From assembly GCF_050589625.1 (NCBI RefSeq), contig NZ_JBNGOP010000022.1, positions 25,062 to 89,061 of the forward strand: 64,000 bases of DNA, read 5' to 3'. Under the pieces are notes generated by a model that had not been told where the DNA came from, did no database searches, and saw only the letters and a program-made list of their open reading frames with translations. The DNA comes from Pelagihabitans sp947500445. GTDB taxonomy: Bacteria > Bacteroidota > Bacteroidia > Flavobacteriales > Flavobacteriaceae. Numbering within the stretch: position 1 is the stretch's first letter; every line of letters starts with the position of its first letter. Below, piece after piece: positions 27,191 to 36,279 of the stretch. Made by a program: the position numbers and the translations under genes.

Positions 27191-28615
27191 TTATAAGTGT
27201 TCTTTATCGTCCGCGGCCCGAAATCCGTTGTTCTGGGTAACCTCTCGATACCAGATCGCCGAATTTTTTGGGGTGCGCTCCAATGTTTCATAGTCAACAT
27301 AATGCATACCGAATCGTTTGGAATACCCCAATGCCCATTCAAAGTTATCCATAAAGGACCATACGAAATAAGCCCTTAGGTCTACTCCGTTGGCAATGGC
27401 CTCATGGCAGGCGGTCAAATATCCTTCTAAAAATTCCTGTCGTAAGGGATCGCGTATTTCGCCGTCTTCTATTCGATCGTCAAGTGCACAACCGTTCTCG
27501 GTGATATAAATGGGCGGGTTTCCATAACGATTTCGAATCCATTCCAATAGCTTTCGGCATCCCCAGGGGACGATGCCCCAATTCATACTGGTCATTTTCC
27601 ATTTCGGGTCGGCGGTCAACTGCACGTACTGGTCCTCAAAAATACCTCCGTTTCCATATACCTCGTTTTGCACCTCACCATTTGGGTCTACATCGGAGGC
27701 GTAAAGGGTAGTATAGTGGTTGAGCCCGAAAAAATCGGAGGAGTCCTTTAGCAGGGCCTTATCCTCTTTGGAAAAGCGGGGCAAACGGTCCCCGACACGA
27801 TCTTTCATGGTCTGCGGGTAATCCCCCAAATATATCGGGTCGGCAAACCACCCCAGAAAAAATTCCAAGGAGCGTTCGGCGGCGTCCTTATCGGCCCGTG
27901 ATGTGGTCAGCGGTTCCCGCCAATCGCAATTGTTGGTAATCCCGATCGTTCCTCCTTGCGTTTTCTGAAATTTTTGACGATAGCATTGTACGGCCTTTGC
28001 ATGGGCCCTTAAAAGCTGGTGTGCCACCAAGTAGGGCTCGTTTTTAGATGTTCTTCCGGGGGCGAACACCCCTTCCCCATATCCTAAAATCGCCACCACC
28101 CAAGGTTCGTTCAAGGTAATCCAATGCGTTACACGGTCCCCAAAATGTTCAAAACAGATGCTGGCATATCGGGCGAAAAAATCAGCGATTTCCGGATTGA
28201 GCCATCCGTCTTTTTCCGTTTGGAGCGCCAGCGGAAGATCCCAATGGTAAAGTGTCGCCCAAGGGGTTATTCCATTGGCGATAAGTTCATCGATCAGGTT
28301 GTTGTAAAAAGCGATTCCCTTTGCATTGATTTCGCCCCGACCATCGGGTTGGATCCGGCTCCAAGAAATTGAAAACCGATAGGCCTTTACGCCCATGTCG
28401 GCCATGAGGGCAACATCTTCCCTATACCGATGATAGTGGTCACAACCAACATCGGCATGTTCATTGTTATGGGTTCTGCCAGGGGTATGGGCATGGGCGT
28501 CCCATATGCTCCAGGCACGACCATCGGTGGTAGCGGCTCCTTCTATTTGATAGCTTGAGGTAGCGGAGCCCCAGATAAAATTCGAAGGAAATGTCAATAG
28601 CTGTTTTTCAATCAT
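27191..28615 (-). CDS. GH1 family beta-glycosidase
   Basis: 474 residues from ATG 28615; the upstream extension of 26 residues has no family match and is not expected. FPSNFIWGSATSSYQIEGA is the classic GH1 start. Acid/base is E170 in WITLNEPW and nucleophile E373 in IYITENG. Retaining exo-acting beta-glucosidase, beta-mannosidase or related activity on short oligosaccharides, in the cytoplasm since no signal is present. First gene of the unit with the sulfatase and GH26. In a mannan setting it could release glucose or mannose from the ends of glucomanno-oligosaccharides (inference). Confidence 0.92.
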   Translation of the reverse strand: MIEKQLLTFPSNFIWGSATSSYQIEGAATTDGRAWSIWDAHAHTPGRTHNNEHADVGCDHYHRYREDVALMADMGVKAYRFSISWSRIQPDGRGEINAKGIAFYNNLIDELIANGITPWATLYHWDLPLALQTEKDGWLNPEIADFFARYASICFEHFGDRVTHWITLNEPWVVAILGYGEGVFAPGRTSKNEPYLVAHQLLRAHAKAVQCYRQKFQKTQGGTIGITNNCDWREPLTTSRADKDAAERSLEFFLGWFADPIYLGDYPQTMKDRVGDRLPRFSKEDKALLKDSSDFFGLNHYTTLYASDVDPNGEVQNEVYGNGGIFEDQYVQLTADPKWKMTSMNWGIVPWGCRKLLEWIRNRYGNPPIYITENGCALDDRIEDGEIRDPLRQEFLEGYLTACHEAIANGVDLRAYFVWSFMDNFEWALGYSKRFGMHYVDYETLERTPKNSAIWYREVTQNNGFRAADDKEHL

Positions 28616-28775
28616 AAGGCGCAATTGATTACCGTAAGATACGGATATAAAAATCTTTAAAATTTTAGAAAACCGCAACGCGGATACTGACAAATTCGAA
28701 TACCAATTTGAAAGGATACGGATTTTTACGACGGAAAAATATTCCTATCTTACCTGCGCAACGGAATACTACCAA

Positions 28776-28798
28776 TGGCTCATTTTAATGGGCAATTG
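28776..28798. repeat. Half element related to copy A arms
   Basis: tggctcattttaatgggcaattg is 21 of 23 identical to the reverse complement of the left arm at 2787-2809. It stands directly beside the full palindromic element at 28804-28965. Confidence 0.55.
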
Positions 28799-28803
28799 GT
28801 GTA

Positions 28804-28965
28804 ATACCATTTTAAATTTGAAATAGCACTAATAAATGGTTTCTTTTTCAGGTATTCTTCGTTAAAAAATAGAACCGTAGCTAAGGCTATGCTTCCATTT
28901 TTTGCCTTGAATACCCAAAAAATAATTCAATTTCTATACCCACTATTTCAAAGTTAAAATGGTAT
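28804..28965. repeat. Intergenic palindromic element (long hairpin), copy B
   Basis: Outer arms 28804-28826 and 28943-28965 pair at 22 of 23 bases. Inside are further pairs (ggtattc / gaatacc; aaaaaatagaa / ttccatttttt) and an apex ccgtagctaaggctatg shared with copy A. The whole 162 bases can fold as one hairpin. It fills most of the divergent gap between the GH1 unit and the DUF5060 gene. Confidence 0.75.
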
Positions 28966-28990
28966 AAAACTTCCAATCAAACTACTACCA

Positions 28991-30847
28991 ATGAAAATAT
29001 GGAAAAGGCGCAAAACCCTAGCTTTTGTGTGCACGTTTCTATTTTGCCTTATGGCGTGTTCCGAAAAAGAACGGAACCCTAACTACTTGATCGATGGGAG
29101 CCTGAAAAAATGGCAACCGGTGACACTGACTTTTGACGGTCCCAAGGTCTCCGAAACCGATAGTGTCAATCCCTTTACGGAATACAGTTTGCTCACTATT
29201 TTCACTAATGGCGAAGATACTTTACGTGTACACGGCTATTTTGCGGCTGATGGGGATGCGGCCAACTCCGGCGCTAGCTCGGGAAACAAATGGGAAACCA
29301 AATTTTCCCCTCCCAAAACTGGCTCATGGACTTTTGAATCCTTTTTCCGCAAGGGAGCGGGTATCGGTATCGTTCCCGATACTGCTCTCGAGAAGGTCGA
29401 TTTACTTTGGAAAACCAAAGGTTCTTTCGAAGTTGCTGAAACCGATACCACCGAAACGGGTTTTTATCGGACAGGAAAACTGGCCTATGTCGGTAAGCAT
29501 TATTTGGAGCGATCGGAAAGCGGGGCGCCATTTTTAAAAAATGGGGTAGGCAGTCCGGAGAACTTTTTAGGCTATTGGGAGTTCGACGGTACGTTTGACC
29601 ATGGCGGGGCGGATACGCCGACATTAATCGATGGATTACACCGATATGAACCGCATACCCGCGACTGGAAGTCGGGAGACCCGAGTTGGGGCAATGGAAA
29701 AGGAAAGGGTATTATTGGTGCACTGAACTACATGGCCTCCAATGAAATGAACAGTCTGTATTTTCTAACCATGAACGAACATGGTGATGGCGACGATGTA
29801 TGGCCTTGGATTGAACCTGAAATACAGACGCGTTACGATGTGAGCAAATTGCAACAATGGGAAATGGTATTTTCCCATATGGATCGCTTGGGAATAGCCA
29901 TGAACCTGTTTACGCAAGAGACGGAAAACGATACCATTCTGGACAAAGGTGACTTGGGCGCCACCCGTAAATTATATTATAAGGAATTGGTAGCGCGGTT
30001 TGGGCACCATTTGGGCGTGGTCTGGAATTTAGGTGAAGAAACCAACCGAAATGCCGACCAACTAAAAAGTTATGCCGGTTATATTCGGCAACTAGACCCC
30101 TATCGTCATCCCATCGCCGTGCACAACCATGTTCGGGTAACCGGAAAACGGATGGAGGGCAGACCGCTCGACCCGATAAAGGAGACGCTTACGCCAATGC
30201 TAGGATATGCCGATTTTGAGGTGCCTTCCCTCCAAATGTTCGACACTACCGAGGTACATCGTGAAGTCCGTAAATGGCGCGACCTTTCGGTAAAACACAA
30301 AAAGCCTTGGGTGGTATATTTGGATGAGATCGGACATTGGGATATCGGTGTCACTACGGACACTGCCGCAAATAACAACCATCAAATGGTCATGCGTTCC
30401 AGCCTCTGGGGAAGCCTTTTGAGCGGTGGTGCGGGAACCTCCTGGTATTTTGGGGGGCTGGATACGCCCAACAACGATATGGCGGCCGAAGACTTTCGAA
30501 CACGGGAACAATGGTGGCAGATCAGCGGAAATGCCAAAAAGTTTTTTAACGATCATCTTCCCTTTTGGGAAATGCAGGGGCATGACGAGCTGTTGAGCAA
30601 TCCGAAAGCCTTTTGTTTTGCCAAGAAAGACGAAATATATGTGGTGTACCTCCCCAAAAACGAACGTACCGAACTGGAAATTGGTGATGGGGCCTTTACC
30701 ATTGCTTTTTTTGACCCCTGGGCCGGAGGCAAGCTATACGATATGCAGAACGGGGGGTGGGAAATTACCAAACCCAATAGCGTCACCTTGTCAGCGTTGA
30801 ACGGGAAAAGCGACATGGATTGGGTTATTGTGATCAAAAGAAAGTAG
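28991..30847 (+). CDS. DUF5060-domain glycoside-hydrolase-like lipoprotein
   Basis: 618 residues with signal and lipobox CLMAC, Cys23. The N-terminal beta-sandwich (about 40-150; VTLTFDGPKVSETDS, FAADGDAANSG, WTFESFFRKG) is of the DUF5060 type found ahead of TIM-barrel glycosidases. The central part has barrel-like features (NYMASNEMNSLYFLTMNEHGDGDD split by helices, MDRLGIAMNLFTQE, HLGVVWNLGEETNRN, WVVYLDEIGHWD). The Glu residues in NLGEETN and VYLDEIG are good candidates for the catalytic pair. Exact GH family not recognised. Probably a surface or periplasmic glycan hydrolase acting with the nearby sulfatases. Confidence 0.8.
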   Translation: MKIWKRRKTLAFVCTFLFCLMACSEKERNPNYLIDGSLKKWQPVTLTFDGPKVSETDSVNPFTEYSLLTIFTNGEDTLRVHGYFAADGDAANSGASSGNKWETKFSPPKTGSWTFESFFRKGAGIGIVPDTALEKVDLLWKTKGSFEVAETDTTETGFYRTGKLAYVGKHYLERSESGAPFLKNGVGSPENFLGYWEFDGTFDHGGADTPTLIDGLHRYEPHTRDWKSGDPSWGNGKGKGIIGALNYMASNEMNSLYFLTMNEHGDGDDVWPWIEPEIQTRYDVSKLQQWEMVFSHMDRLGIAMNLFTQETENDTILDKGDLGATRKLYYKELVARFGHHLGVVWNLGEETNRNADQLKSYAGYIRQLDPYRHPIAVHNHVRVTGKRMEGRPLDPIKETLTPMLGYADFEVPSLQMFDTTEVHREVRKWRDLSVKHKKPWVVYLDEIGHWDIGVTTDTAANNNHQMVMRSSLWGSLLSGGAGTSWYFGGLDTPNNDMAAEDFRTREQWWQISGNAKKFFNDHLPFWEMQGHDELLSNPKAFCFAKKDEIYVVYLPKNERTELEIGDGAFTIAFFDPWAGGKLYDMQNGGWEITKPNSVTLSALNGKSDMDWVIVIKRK

Positions 30848-30968
30848 CCTATTGCTCTTCGGTTTCAGATGCATTCCGAAATTATATTTTATCTCTAGGG
30901 ATATCACCTATTACGGGAAAACAGAAACAGTATAAGAAGTATAGGGAAACCTTGTTAAACATTTTAAC

Positions 30969-32072
30969 ATGAAAAGAATTTTAGCCGTTATAATGTCCTT
31001 ATGTCTATGGACGTCCTGCAAAACCGAGAAAGAAGCGTTACCGATGGTTTTTCCAACGGACAGCTGGATCGAGAAAAGCCCGGAAAATTTGGGGATAGAT
31101 GCCGTTAAAATGCAAGAAGCCCTAGATTATTTGGCCTCCGAATCCGGTGAGGACGGTCTGGATGAGGTGTTTATCGTCCGTAACGGGTATCTCATTTATA
31201 AAGGGGACAGTATTCATAAAAAGCATAACATTTATTCATCTAGCAAATCATTTACCAGCACGGTGCTCGGTATTTTGTCGGATAAGAAGATCGTAGATGA
31301 AAATACGTATGCAAAAACTATTGATACCGCCCTTTCGGAACAGTACCCCGAAGTACGATTGAAACACTTTTCCAGTATGACCTCAGGCTATAGCGGTAAA
31401 GGCGTTAGCCGATGGAACGAACCTAGCGAAGATTGGTCCTGGACGCCCTATGCCATTGATTCGGCATTGTTCGCCCCGGGTACCCGATATGCCTATTGGG
31501 ACGAGGCGCAAATGATGTTCGGTCGCTTACTGACCTTAAGTGCAAACAAAAGTTTAAAGACCATTTTTGATGAACAGATCGGAAACGCTATCGGTATGGG
31601 AAGCTATGATTGGGGTACGGAAAACGATCCCGACATGCCGGAAAAAGTGTTGAACAATGGTTGCACGGGCGTTACCATAAACGCGGAGCAACTGGCCCGT
31701 TTTGGACATTTTTACCTGAACGAGGGCAATTGGAACGGACAACAATTATTGTCAAAAGAATGGGTGAAAAAAGCGACCCAAAACCAGGTGTTCGCAAAAG
31801 AGGTGGCCGATACCGACCGAAAAAAAGTTGACGGTAGGGGCTGCTACGGCTATAACTGGTGGGTAAACGATAAAATGCCAACAGGGAAATGGCACATGCC
31901 CGACGCGCCCAAATCCCTGTATTACGCTAGTGGACTGCACAATAATATGTGTTTTGTAATACCGGAATGGAACATGGTGTTCGTGAGAAGGGGAGAGGAT
32001 GGCAATCCCGAAAAAGGAAAGCCATTTGTGTACAACGCGTTTTTTAAACGGATGGCATTGGCGGTGAAGTAA
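30969..32072 (+). CDS. Class C beta-lactamase-like serine hydrolase, lipoprotein
   Basis: 367 residues, signal with lipobox WTSC, Cys17. The SxxK motif is S90-S-S-K93 (NIYSSSKSFTST), and family blocks LKHFSSMTSGYS, TRYAYWDEAQMMFGRLL and YGYNWWVN are present. The second motif reads Y-W-D rather than the common Y-x-N. Members act as esterases, D-Ala-D-Ala peptidases or amidases rather than true lactamases; a periplasmic glycan esterase is one option given the sulfatase context. It precedes a VanX-type dipeptidase on the same strand by 89 bases. Confidence 0.86.
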   Translation: MKRILAVIMSLCLWTSCKTEKEALPMVFPTDSWIEKSPENLGIDAVKMQEALDYLASESGEDGLDEVFIVRNGYLIYKGDSIHKKHNIYSSSKSFTSTVLGILSDKKIVDENTYAKTIDTALSEQYPEVRLKHFSSMTSGYSGKGVSRWNEPSEDWSWTPYAIDSALFAPGTRYAYWDEAQMMFGRLLTLSANKSLKTIFDEQIGNAIGMGSYDWGTENDPDMPEKVLNNGCTGVTINAEQLARFGHFYLNEGNWNGQQLLSKEWVKKATQNQVFAKEVADTDRKKVDGRGCYGYNWWVNDKMPTGKWHMPDAPKSLYYASGLHNNMCFVIPEWNMVFVRRGEDGNPEKGKPFVYNAFFKRMALAVK

Positions 32073-32161
32073 CAACACCTACTTTTTTAGTACTTTCGGT
32101 ACGCAATAATCATCTTGTAAACGAACCCAAGACGGGTTCTTAAGCATCAAACAAAAACGCC

Positions 32162-32884
32162 ATGACCAAACAACTGGGTTACCTCTTTGTTTTTTTACTG
32201 CTAGTTTCTTGTAAGGAAAAAACAGAAAACAAGGATGTGGTGGAGCACCCTTTGCCCATGGATACCATACAAGCGAAAAAAGAGCTAGAACAGAAAACCA
32301 CCGAAACAAAAACCTTTCGGTCGTTCGAAAAACTGGCCGATACTACTTTTGTGCGTTTGGCCGATTTTAGCGATGGTTTCTCCTATGATCTGCGTTATGC
32401 TACCGAGAACAATTTTTTAAAGGAAAAAGTGTATGATTGTGCCGAATGTTATACCAGGGTAAAAACGGCAAAGGCCTTATTGGCGGCCAATAAAGCCTTT
32501 CGGGAAAAAAAGGTGCGGATCCGTTTTTTCGATTGTTACCGGCCCAATTCCGTACAGTACAAAATGTGGGCCATAGTACCCAACCCGCAATATGTGGCGA
32601 ATCCTAAAAAAGGGTCGATCCATAACAAAGGAGGCGCTGTGGACATCACTTTGGAAACCTTGGACGGCAAGGTGCTCGATATGGGAACCGATTTTGATTT
32701 TTTTGGAAAGCGGGCCTATCATGATATGAAAGATTTGCCACAGGAAATATTGGAGAACAGAAAGTTACTAAAAACAACGATGGAGGCCCATGGGTTTTGG
32801 TCTACCCGGACGGAATGGTGGCACTACAATTTGAACGGTGCCCACAAAAACGAGATTGCCAATTTTAAATGGGACTGTAAGTAA
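32162..32884 (+). CDS. VanX-type D-alanyl-D-alanine dipeptidase (M15D), lipoprotein
   Basis: 240 residues, lipobox LVSC with Cys17. Zinc ligands fit H154 and D161 in SIHNKGGAVDIT and H221 in EWWHYN, with E218 as catalytic base. DCYRPNS carries the conserved Arg of the family, and YDLRYATENNF is the typical start. Function: cleaving D-Ala-D-Ala or related dipeptides in the periplasm, probably for peptidoglycan recycling and not resistance, since no vanHA ligase genes are nearby. The next gene, a sulfatase, begins 8 bases after the stop. Confidence 0.93.
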   Translation: MTKQLGYLFVFLLLVSCKEKTENKDVVEHPLPMDTIQAKKELEQKTTETKTFRSFEKLADTTFVRLADFSDGFSYDLRYATENNFLKEKVYDCAECYTRVKTAKALLAANKAFREKKVRIRFFDCYRPNSVQYKMWAIVPNPQYVANPKKGSIHNKGGAVDITLETLDGKVLDMGTDFDFFGKRAYHDMKDLPQEILENRKLLKTTMEAHGFWSTRTEWWHYNLNGAHKNEIANFKWDCK

Positions 32885-32892
32885 TAATTACT

Positions 32893-34452
32893 ATGGAAAA
32901 GAACATGTACTACGAGGTAGCTTTAAAAAGAACTTTAATAAAAAAAATCACCCGTATATCACCGATGGCTCTAGTGTTGTTGTTGGGCTTTAGCCTCCTT
33001 CTATCGTGTAAGGAGGACGTAAAGGCCCCTGAGAAAACAGCGTCTAAACCGAACGTATTGTTCATTGCCGTTGATGATCTTAACGATTGGATCGGCTGTT
33101 TGCAAGGGCATCCACAGATAAAGACGCCCAATATGGACCGTTTGGCGGCCATGGGTACCTTGTTCACCAATGCCCATACCCAATCCCCGATCTGTAATCC
33201 TTCCCGAACCAGTTTGTTGACAGGGTACCGCCCCTCTACTACCGGCATTTACGGGCTTTCCCCTTGGATACGCCAAGTGCCCGATCTTAAGGACATGGTG
33301 ACCCTACCGCAATATTTTTCTGCGAACGGCTATGCCACCTATGCCACGGGCAAAATATTTCATGGAGGATATGGCAAGGGAAAAGACCCTGTGGAGTTCG
33401 ATAGTTTGGGACCTGCTTCCGGGGTAAAGACCGCTCCTCCAAAAAAGTTGGCCGGTGAAACGCCCGGTGGTAACAATCCATGGGTGGATTGGGGCGATTT
33501 TGGACTAAAGAAAGAGGATACCCAGGATTATGATATCGCCTCTTGGGCGGTAGATGTGTTAAAAAATACACCGGAGGAACCCTATTTCCTGGGAGTCGGT
33601 TTTTTTCTGCCCCACGTTCCCCTTTTCGCTCCCACGGAACATTTTAAAAAGTATCCCAAAGATTCGGTGGTCATGCCGCCGATGTTGGCCAATGATCGGA
33701 CCGATACGCCACGCTCGTCCTGGTACAATCATTGGGACGTTCCCGAACCGCGTTGGAAATGGTTCCAGGAAAAAAAGCAGGATACCCTTTTTGTTCAGGC
33801 TTACCTTGCTTCCATTTCGTTTGTCGACGATCAGGTGGGAAGGGTATTGGACGCTTTGGAGGCGAGCGGACAGCAGGATAATACGATCATTGTGTTATGG
33901 TCCGATCACGGATTTCATTTGGGCGAAAAAGAAATATCGGGAAAAAACACGCTATGGGAACGCGCTACCCGGGTTCCGCTTATTTTTGCGGGAAGAGGTA
34001 TTGGCGTGGGCAAACGGTATGCCGAACCGGTAGAACTGTTGGATATCTATCCTACCCTTAACGAACTTTGCGGACTGCCCCCAAAAAAGGATTTGGAGGG
34101 ACATAGTTTGGTGCCCCAATTGACCGATAGCGAAACTCCGCGCCCATGGCCGGCCATTACCACCAACAACTGGAACAACCATGCGGTGCGTACCACCAAT
34201 TGGCGCTATATCCGCTATGCGGACGGCGAAGAGGAATTGTACGATATGAAGAACGATCCCAACGAATGGGAAAACCGTATCGATGACCAACAGCTCAAAC
34301 CCTTGGTGGATAGTTTGGCCTCGTGGCTTCCCAAGGAAAACCACCTTCCGTATACGGGAAACTACCAGCGGGTATTGGAGTATAAAAACGATTCCATTAT
34401 CTGGCAGGGAAAGGCGATCGAAGCGTCCGATCCCATTCCCGGGTTGGAATAG
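32893..34452 (+). CDS. Sulfatase (S1 family, iduronate-2-sulfatase-like), lipoprotein
   Basis: 519 residues. A long charged N-terminal leader precedes the hydrophobic segment and lipobox LLLSC with Cys39. Metal pair D61-D62 in FIAVDDLNDWIGC. Formylglycine site is canonical, C101-N-P-S-R105, followed by TSLLTGYRPSTTGIYG. GVGFFLPHVPLFAP, LWSDHGFHLGEK and WRYIRYADGEEELYD are very like iduronate-2-sulfatase-type bacterial enzymes. Only 8 bases separate it from the dipeptidase gene, which argues for one transcript although the functions differ. Substrate probably a 2-O-sulfated sugar acid or other algal unit (inference). Confidence 0.92.
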   Translation: MEKNMYYEVALKRTLIKKITRISPMALVLLLGFSLLLSCKEDVKAPEKTASKPNVLFIAVDDLNDWIGCLQGHPQIKTPNMDRLAAMGTLFTNAHTQSPICNPSRTSLLTGYRPSTTGIYGLSPWIRQVPDLKDMVTLPQYFSANGYATYATGKIFHGGYGKGKDPVEFDSLGPASGVKTAPPKKLAGETPGGNNPWVDWGDFGLKKEDTQDYDIASWAVDVLKNTPEEPYFLGVGFFLPHVPLFAPTEHFKKYPKDSVVMPPMLANDRTDTPRSSWYNHWDVPEPRWKWFQEKKQDTLFVQAYLASISFVDDQVGRVLDALEASGQQDNTIIVLWSDHGFHLGEKEISGKNTLWERATRVPLIFAGRGIGVGKRYAEPVELLDIYPTLNELCGLPPKKDLEGHSLVPQLTDSETPRPWPAITTNNWNNHAVRTTNWRYIRYADGEEELYDMKNDPNEWENRIDDQQLKPLVDSLASWLPKENHLPYTGNYQRVLEYKNDSIIWQGKAIEASDPIPGLE

Positions 34453-34559
34453 TTTAAAGAAAAATCGAATATGAAATGAGCCATAACAACTCTTGATACC
34501 GACCGAAATGATTATTGGCGAATTACATCTGACCATTAAAAAACAATAAATGTAAACAG

Positions 34560-35480
34560 ATGAAAAAAACTGTCCTTTTAACCTTCTTTAGCGCAATGGC
34601 ACTGTTCGGTAGTGCACAGGATACTATAATTCCGCTATGGCCCAAGGGGCTTATGCCCAACTATATTGCCTCCGATGAACGGGAAACGCAGGAGCGGGCG
34701 AACGGCATGTTGAAGCTCAGAAAGGTACAGGAACCAACCATCGAGGTATACCTTCCCGCAAAAGGAAACGCAACGGGCGAGGGGCTATTGATATTTCCCG
34801 GGGGCGGTTATGGCATTTTGGCCTACGATTGGGAAGGGACCGATATTGCAAAGTTTTTGAACGGAAAGGGGATTGCCGGTATTGTAGTCAAATACCGACT
34901 GCCTTCCGATCGTTCCCAAAAGGAAAAACACCATGTGCCGTTAATAGACGCGCAACGGGCGCTTCGGTCCGTCAGGAGCATGGCGGGCGAATTTAACTTG
35001 GATGCCGATAAGATCGGCATTATCGGTTTTTCGGCAGGGGGGCACCTTGCGGCTACGCTCGGGACACAATTTAATGAGAACGTGTATGCTCCGATCGATG
35101 CGATCGATACGGAAAGTGCACGTCCGGACTTTATGGCCTTGTGCTATCCCGTTATTGCGTTCGGGGAAACGGTGACCCATAAAGGTTCACAAAACAATTT
35201 GTTGGGAAAAGATGCGGCAGCAGATTTGATAAAGCGGTTTTCCGCTGAAAAACAGGTTACTACGGAAACCCCGCCTACCTTTTTGGTACACGCCCTGGAC
35301 GATGTTGCGGTGCCGGTGGCGAACAGTCTGCTCTTTTTGGAAGCGTTAGAGGCCAAAGGATGCTCCGCGACCTTACACGTATATCCAAAAGGGGGACATG
35401 GATTTTCATTGGCGCGGGACGACCGTCATTTACGGGGATGGACCGAGCGCATGGTCGAATGGATCAGCAGCCTAGAATGA
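34560..35480 (+). CDS. Secreted alpha/beta hydrolase (BD-FAE/acetylxylan-esterase type)
   Basis: 306 residues with a signal peptide ending GSAQ (residue 20). FPGGGYG is the oxyanion-hole motif. Nucleophile Ser158 in GFSAGGHLAA. Acid Asp is in HALDDVAVP and the His in KGGHGFSL. This pattern matches carbohydrate esterases that remove acetyl or aromatic groups from hemicellulose side chains. Located 107 bases after a sulfatase, in line with trimming of a decorated polysaccharide. Confidence 0.9.
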   Translation: MKKTVLLTFFSAMALFGSAQDTIIPLWPKGLMPNYIASDERETQERANGMLKLRKVQEPTIEVYLPAKGNATGEGLLIFPGGGYGILAYDWEGTDIAKFLNGKGIAGIVVKYRLPSDRSQKEKHHVPLIDAQRALRSVRSMAGEFNLDADKIGIIGFSAGGHLAATLGTQFNENVYAPIDAIDTESARPDFMALCYPVIAFGETVTHKGSQNNLLGKDAAADLIKRFSAEKQVTTETPPTFLVHALDDVAVPVANSLLFLEALEAKGCSATLHVYPKGGHGFSLARDDRHLRGWTERMVEWISSLE

Positions 35481-35566
35481 TATTTGCCGGTTCAGGGCCC
35501 CATTTGCCGTTTTAACGTCTTACATTCCATTTGGGAATTGCTTTTTTGTACTTTCGGTACACGGTT

Positions 35567-36142
35567 ATGGAAGCACTACGCACATTTTTAAATCATTCCG
35601 AAGGGCTGTCAAAAAATGATATGGTTTTTTTGATCGATCATTTGGAGGAACGGCGCATTAAAAAGGGAACCGTACTCTTTGAGCAAGGGGCAGTGGTCAC
35701 CACTATTTTTTTTGTAAGTACCGGAATACTCCACCATTTTAACTATACGGAAAAAGGAGAGAAAAAAACCATCGACCTGCACGATGCGCCTTGCTTTTGT
35801 ACGGACCTCGAAAGTTTTACCGAAGGAAAATTGTCTAAGGATAGTTGTGTGGCCCTAACGGATGCTACCATTTACGTTTTGACGAAGGAGAAATACGATG
35901 CTTTGGTAAATACCAATGTAAAATGGAGCAATTTTGTAAAACGGGTCATCGAAAAAACCTTGGTCAACATTCTTGAGCAATTGAAAACCATCGCGAATAA
36001 AACGATCGAGGAACGATATTTAGAGCTGGTGAAAACCAAACCGGATATCGTACAAAACACTTCCGTTGGAATATTAGCTTCCTATTTGGGCACGTCAAGG
36101 GAAACCTTGCACCGTATTCGAAAGAAACATCTTTTTGCTTAA
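35567..36142 (+). CDS. Crp/Fnr-family regulator
   Basis: 191 residues from ATG 35567; the 12 codons before it overlap a promoter-like segment (TACTTTCG at 35549) and are not expected. N-terminal cyclic-nucleotide-binding-like fold (IKKGTVLFEQGAVVTTIFFV, FCTDLESFTEGK). The C-terminal helix-turn-helix is short (VGILASYLGTSRETLHRIRKK). No Fe-S cysteine pattern as in true Fnr. A perfect inverted repeat (36178-36193) lies after the gene and 94 bases ahead of the next gene, a likely target. Confidence 0.9.
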   Translation: MEALRTFLNHSEGLSKNDMVFLIDHLEERRIKKGTVLFEQGAVVTTIFFVSTGILHHFNYTEKGEKKTIDLHDAPCFCTDLESFTEGKLSKDSCVALTDATIYVLTKEKYDALVNTNVKWSNFVKRVIEKTLVNILEQLKTIANKTIEERYLELVKTKPDIVQNTSVGILASYLGTSRETLHRIRKKHLFA

Positions 36143-36177
36143 CGTTAGCGTGCCCTAGTTTCTTAATTTTTTGTTAG

Positions 36178-36193
36178 TGTGTCATTTGACACA
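36178..36193. promoter_or_regulatory. Palindromic Crp/Fnr-type site
   Basis: TGTGTCA-TT-TGACACA, perfect 7-base arms; in CRP terms TGTGT-N6-ACACA. Its centre is about 94 bases before the SRPBCC start codon. Confidence 0.55.
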
Positions 36194-36279
36194 GTGGTTT
36201 GGTTATGGATGAATGAACTTTAAGCTATAACTAGAATATCCTAGACTATAGACAATGGGTATTCGTTAAAACCAACATT

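Noticed and set aside
32162..32884. Vancomycin-resistance cluster because of the VanX-type gene
   Set aside because: No vanH, vanA-type ligase or vanRS genes; single M15D dipeptidases are common and serve in cell-wall turnover.
9730..35480. Classical polysaccharide utilisation locus
   Set aside because: No SusC/SusD pair is present; the only TonB receptor (38789-41284) is of siderophore type and not followed by a SusD-like gene.
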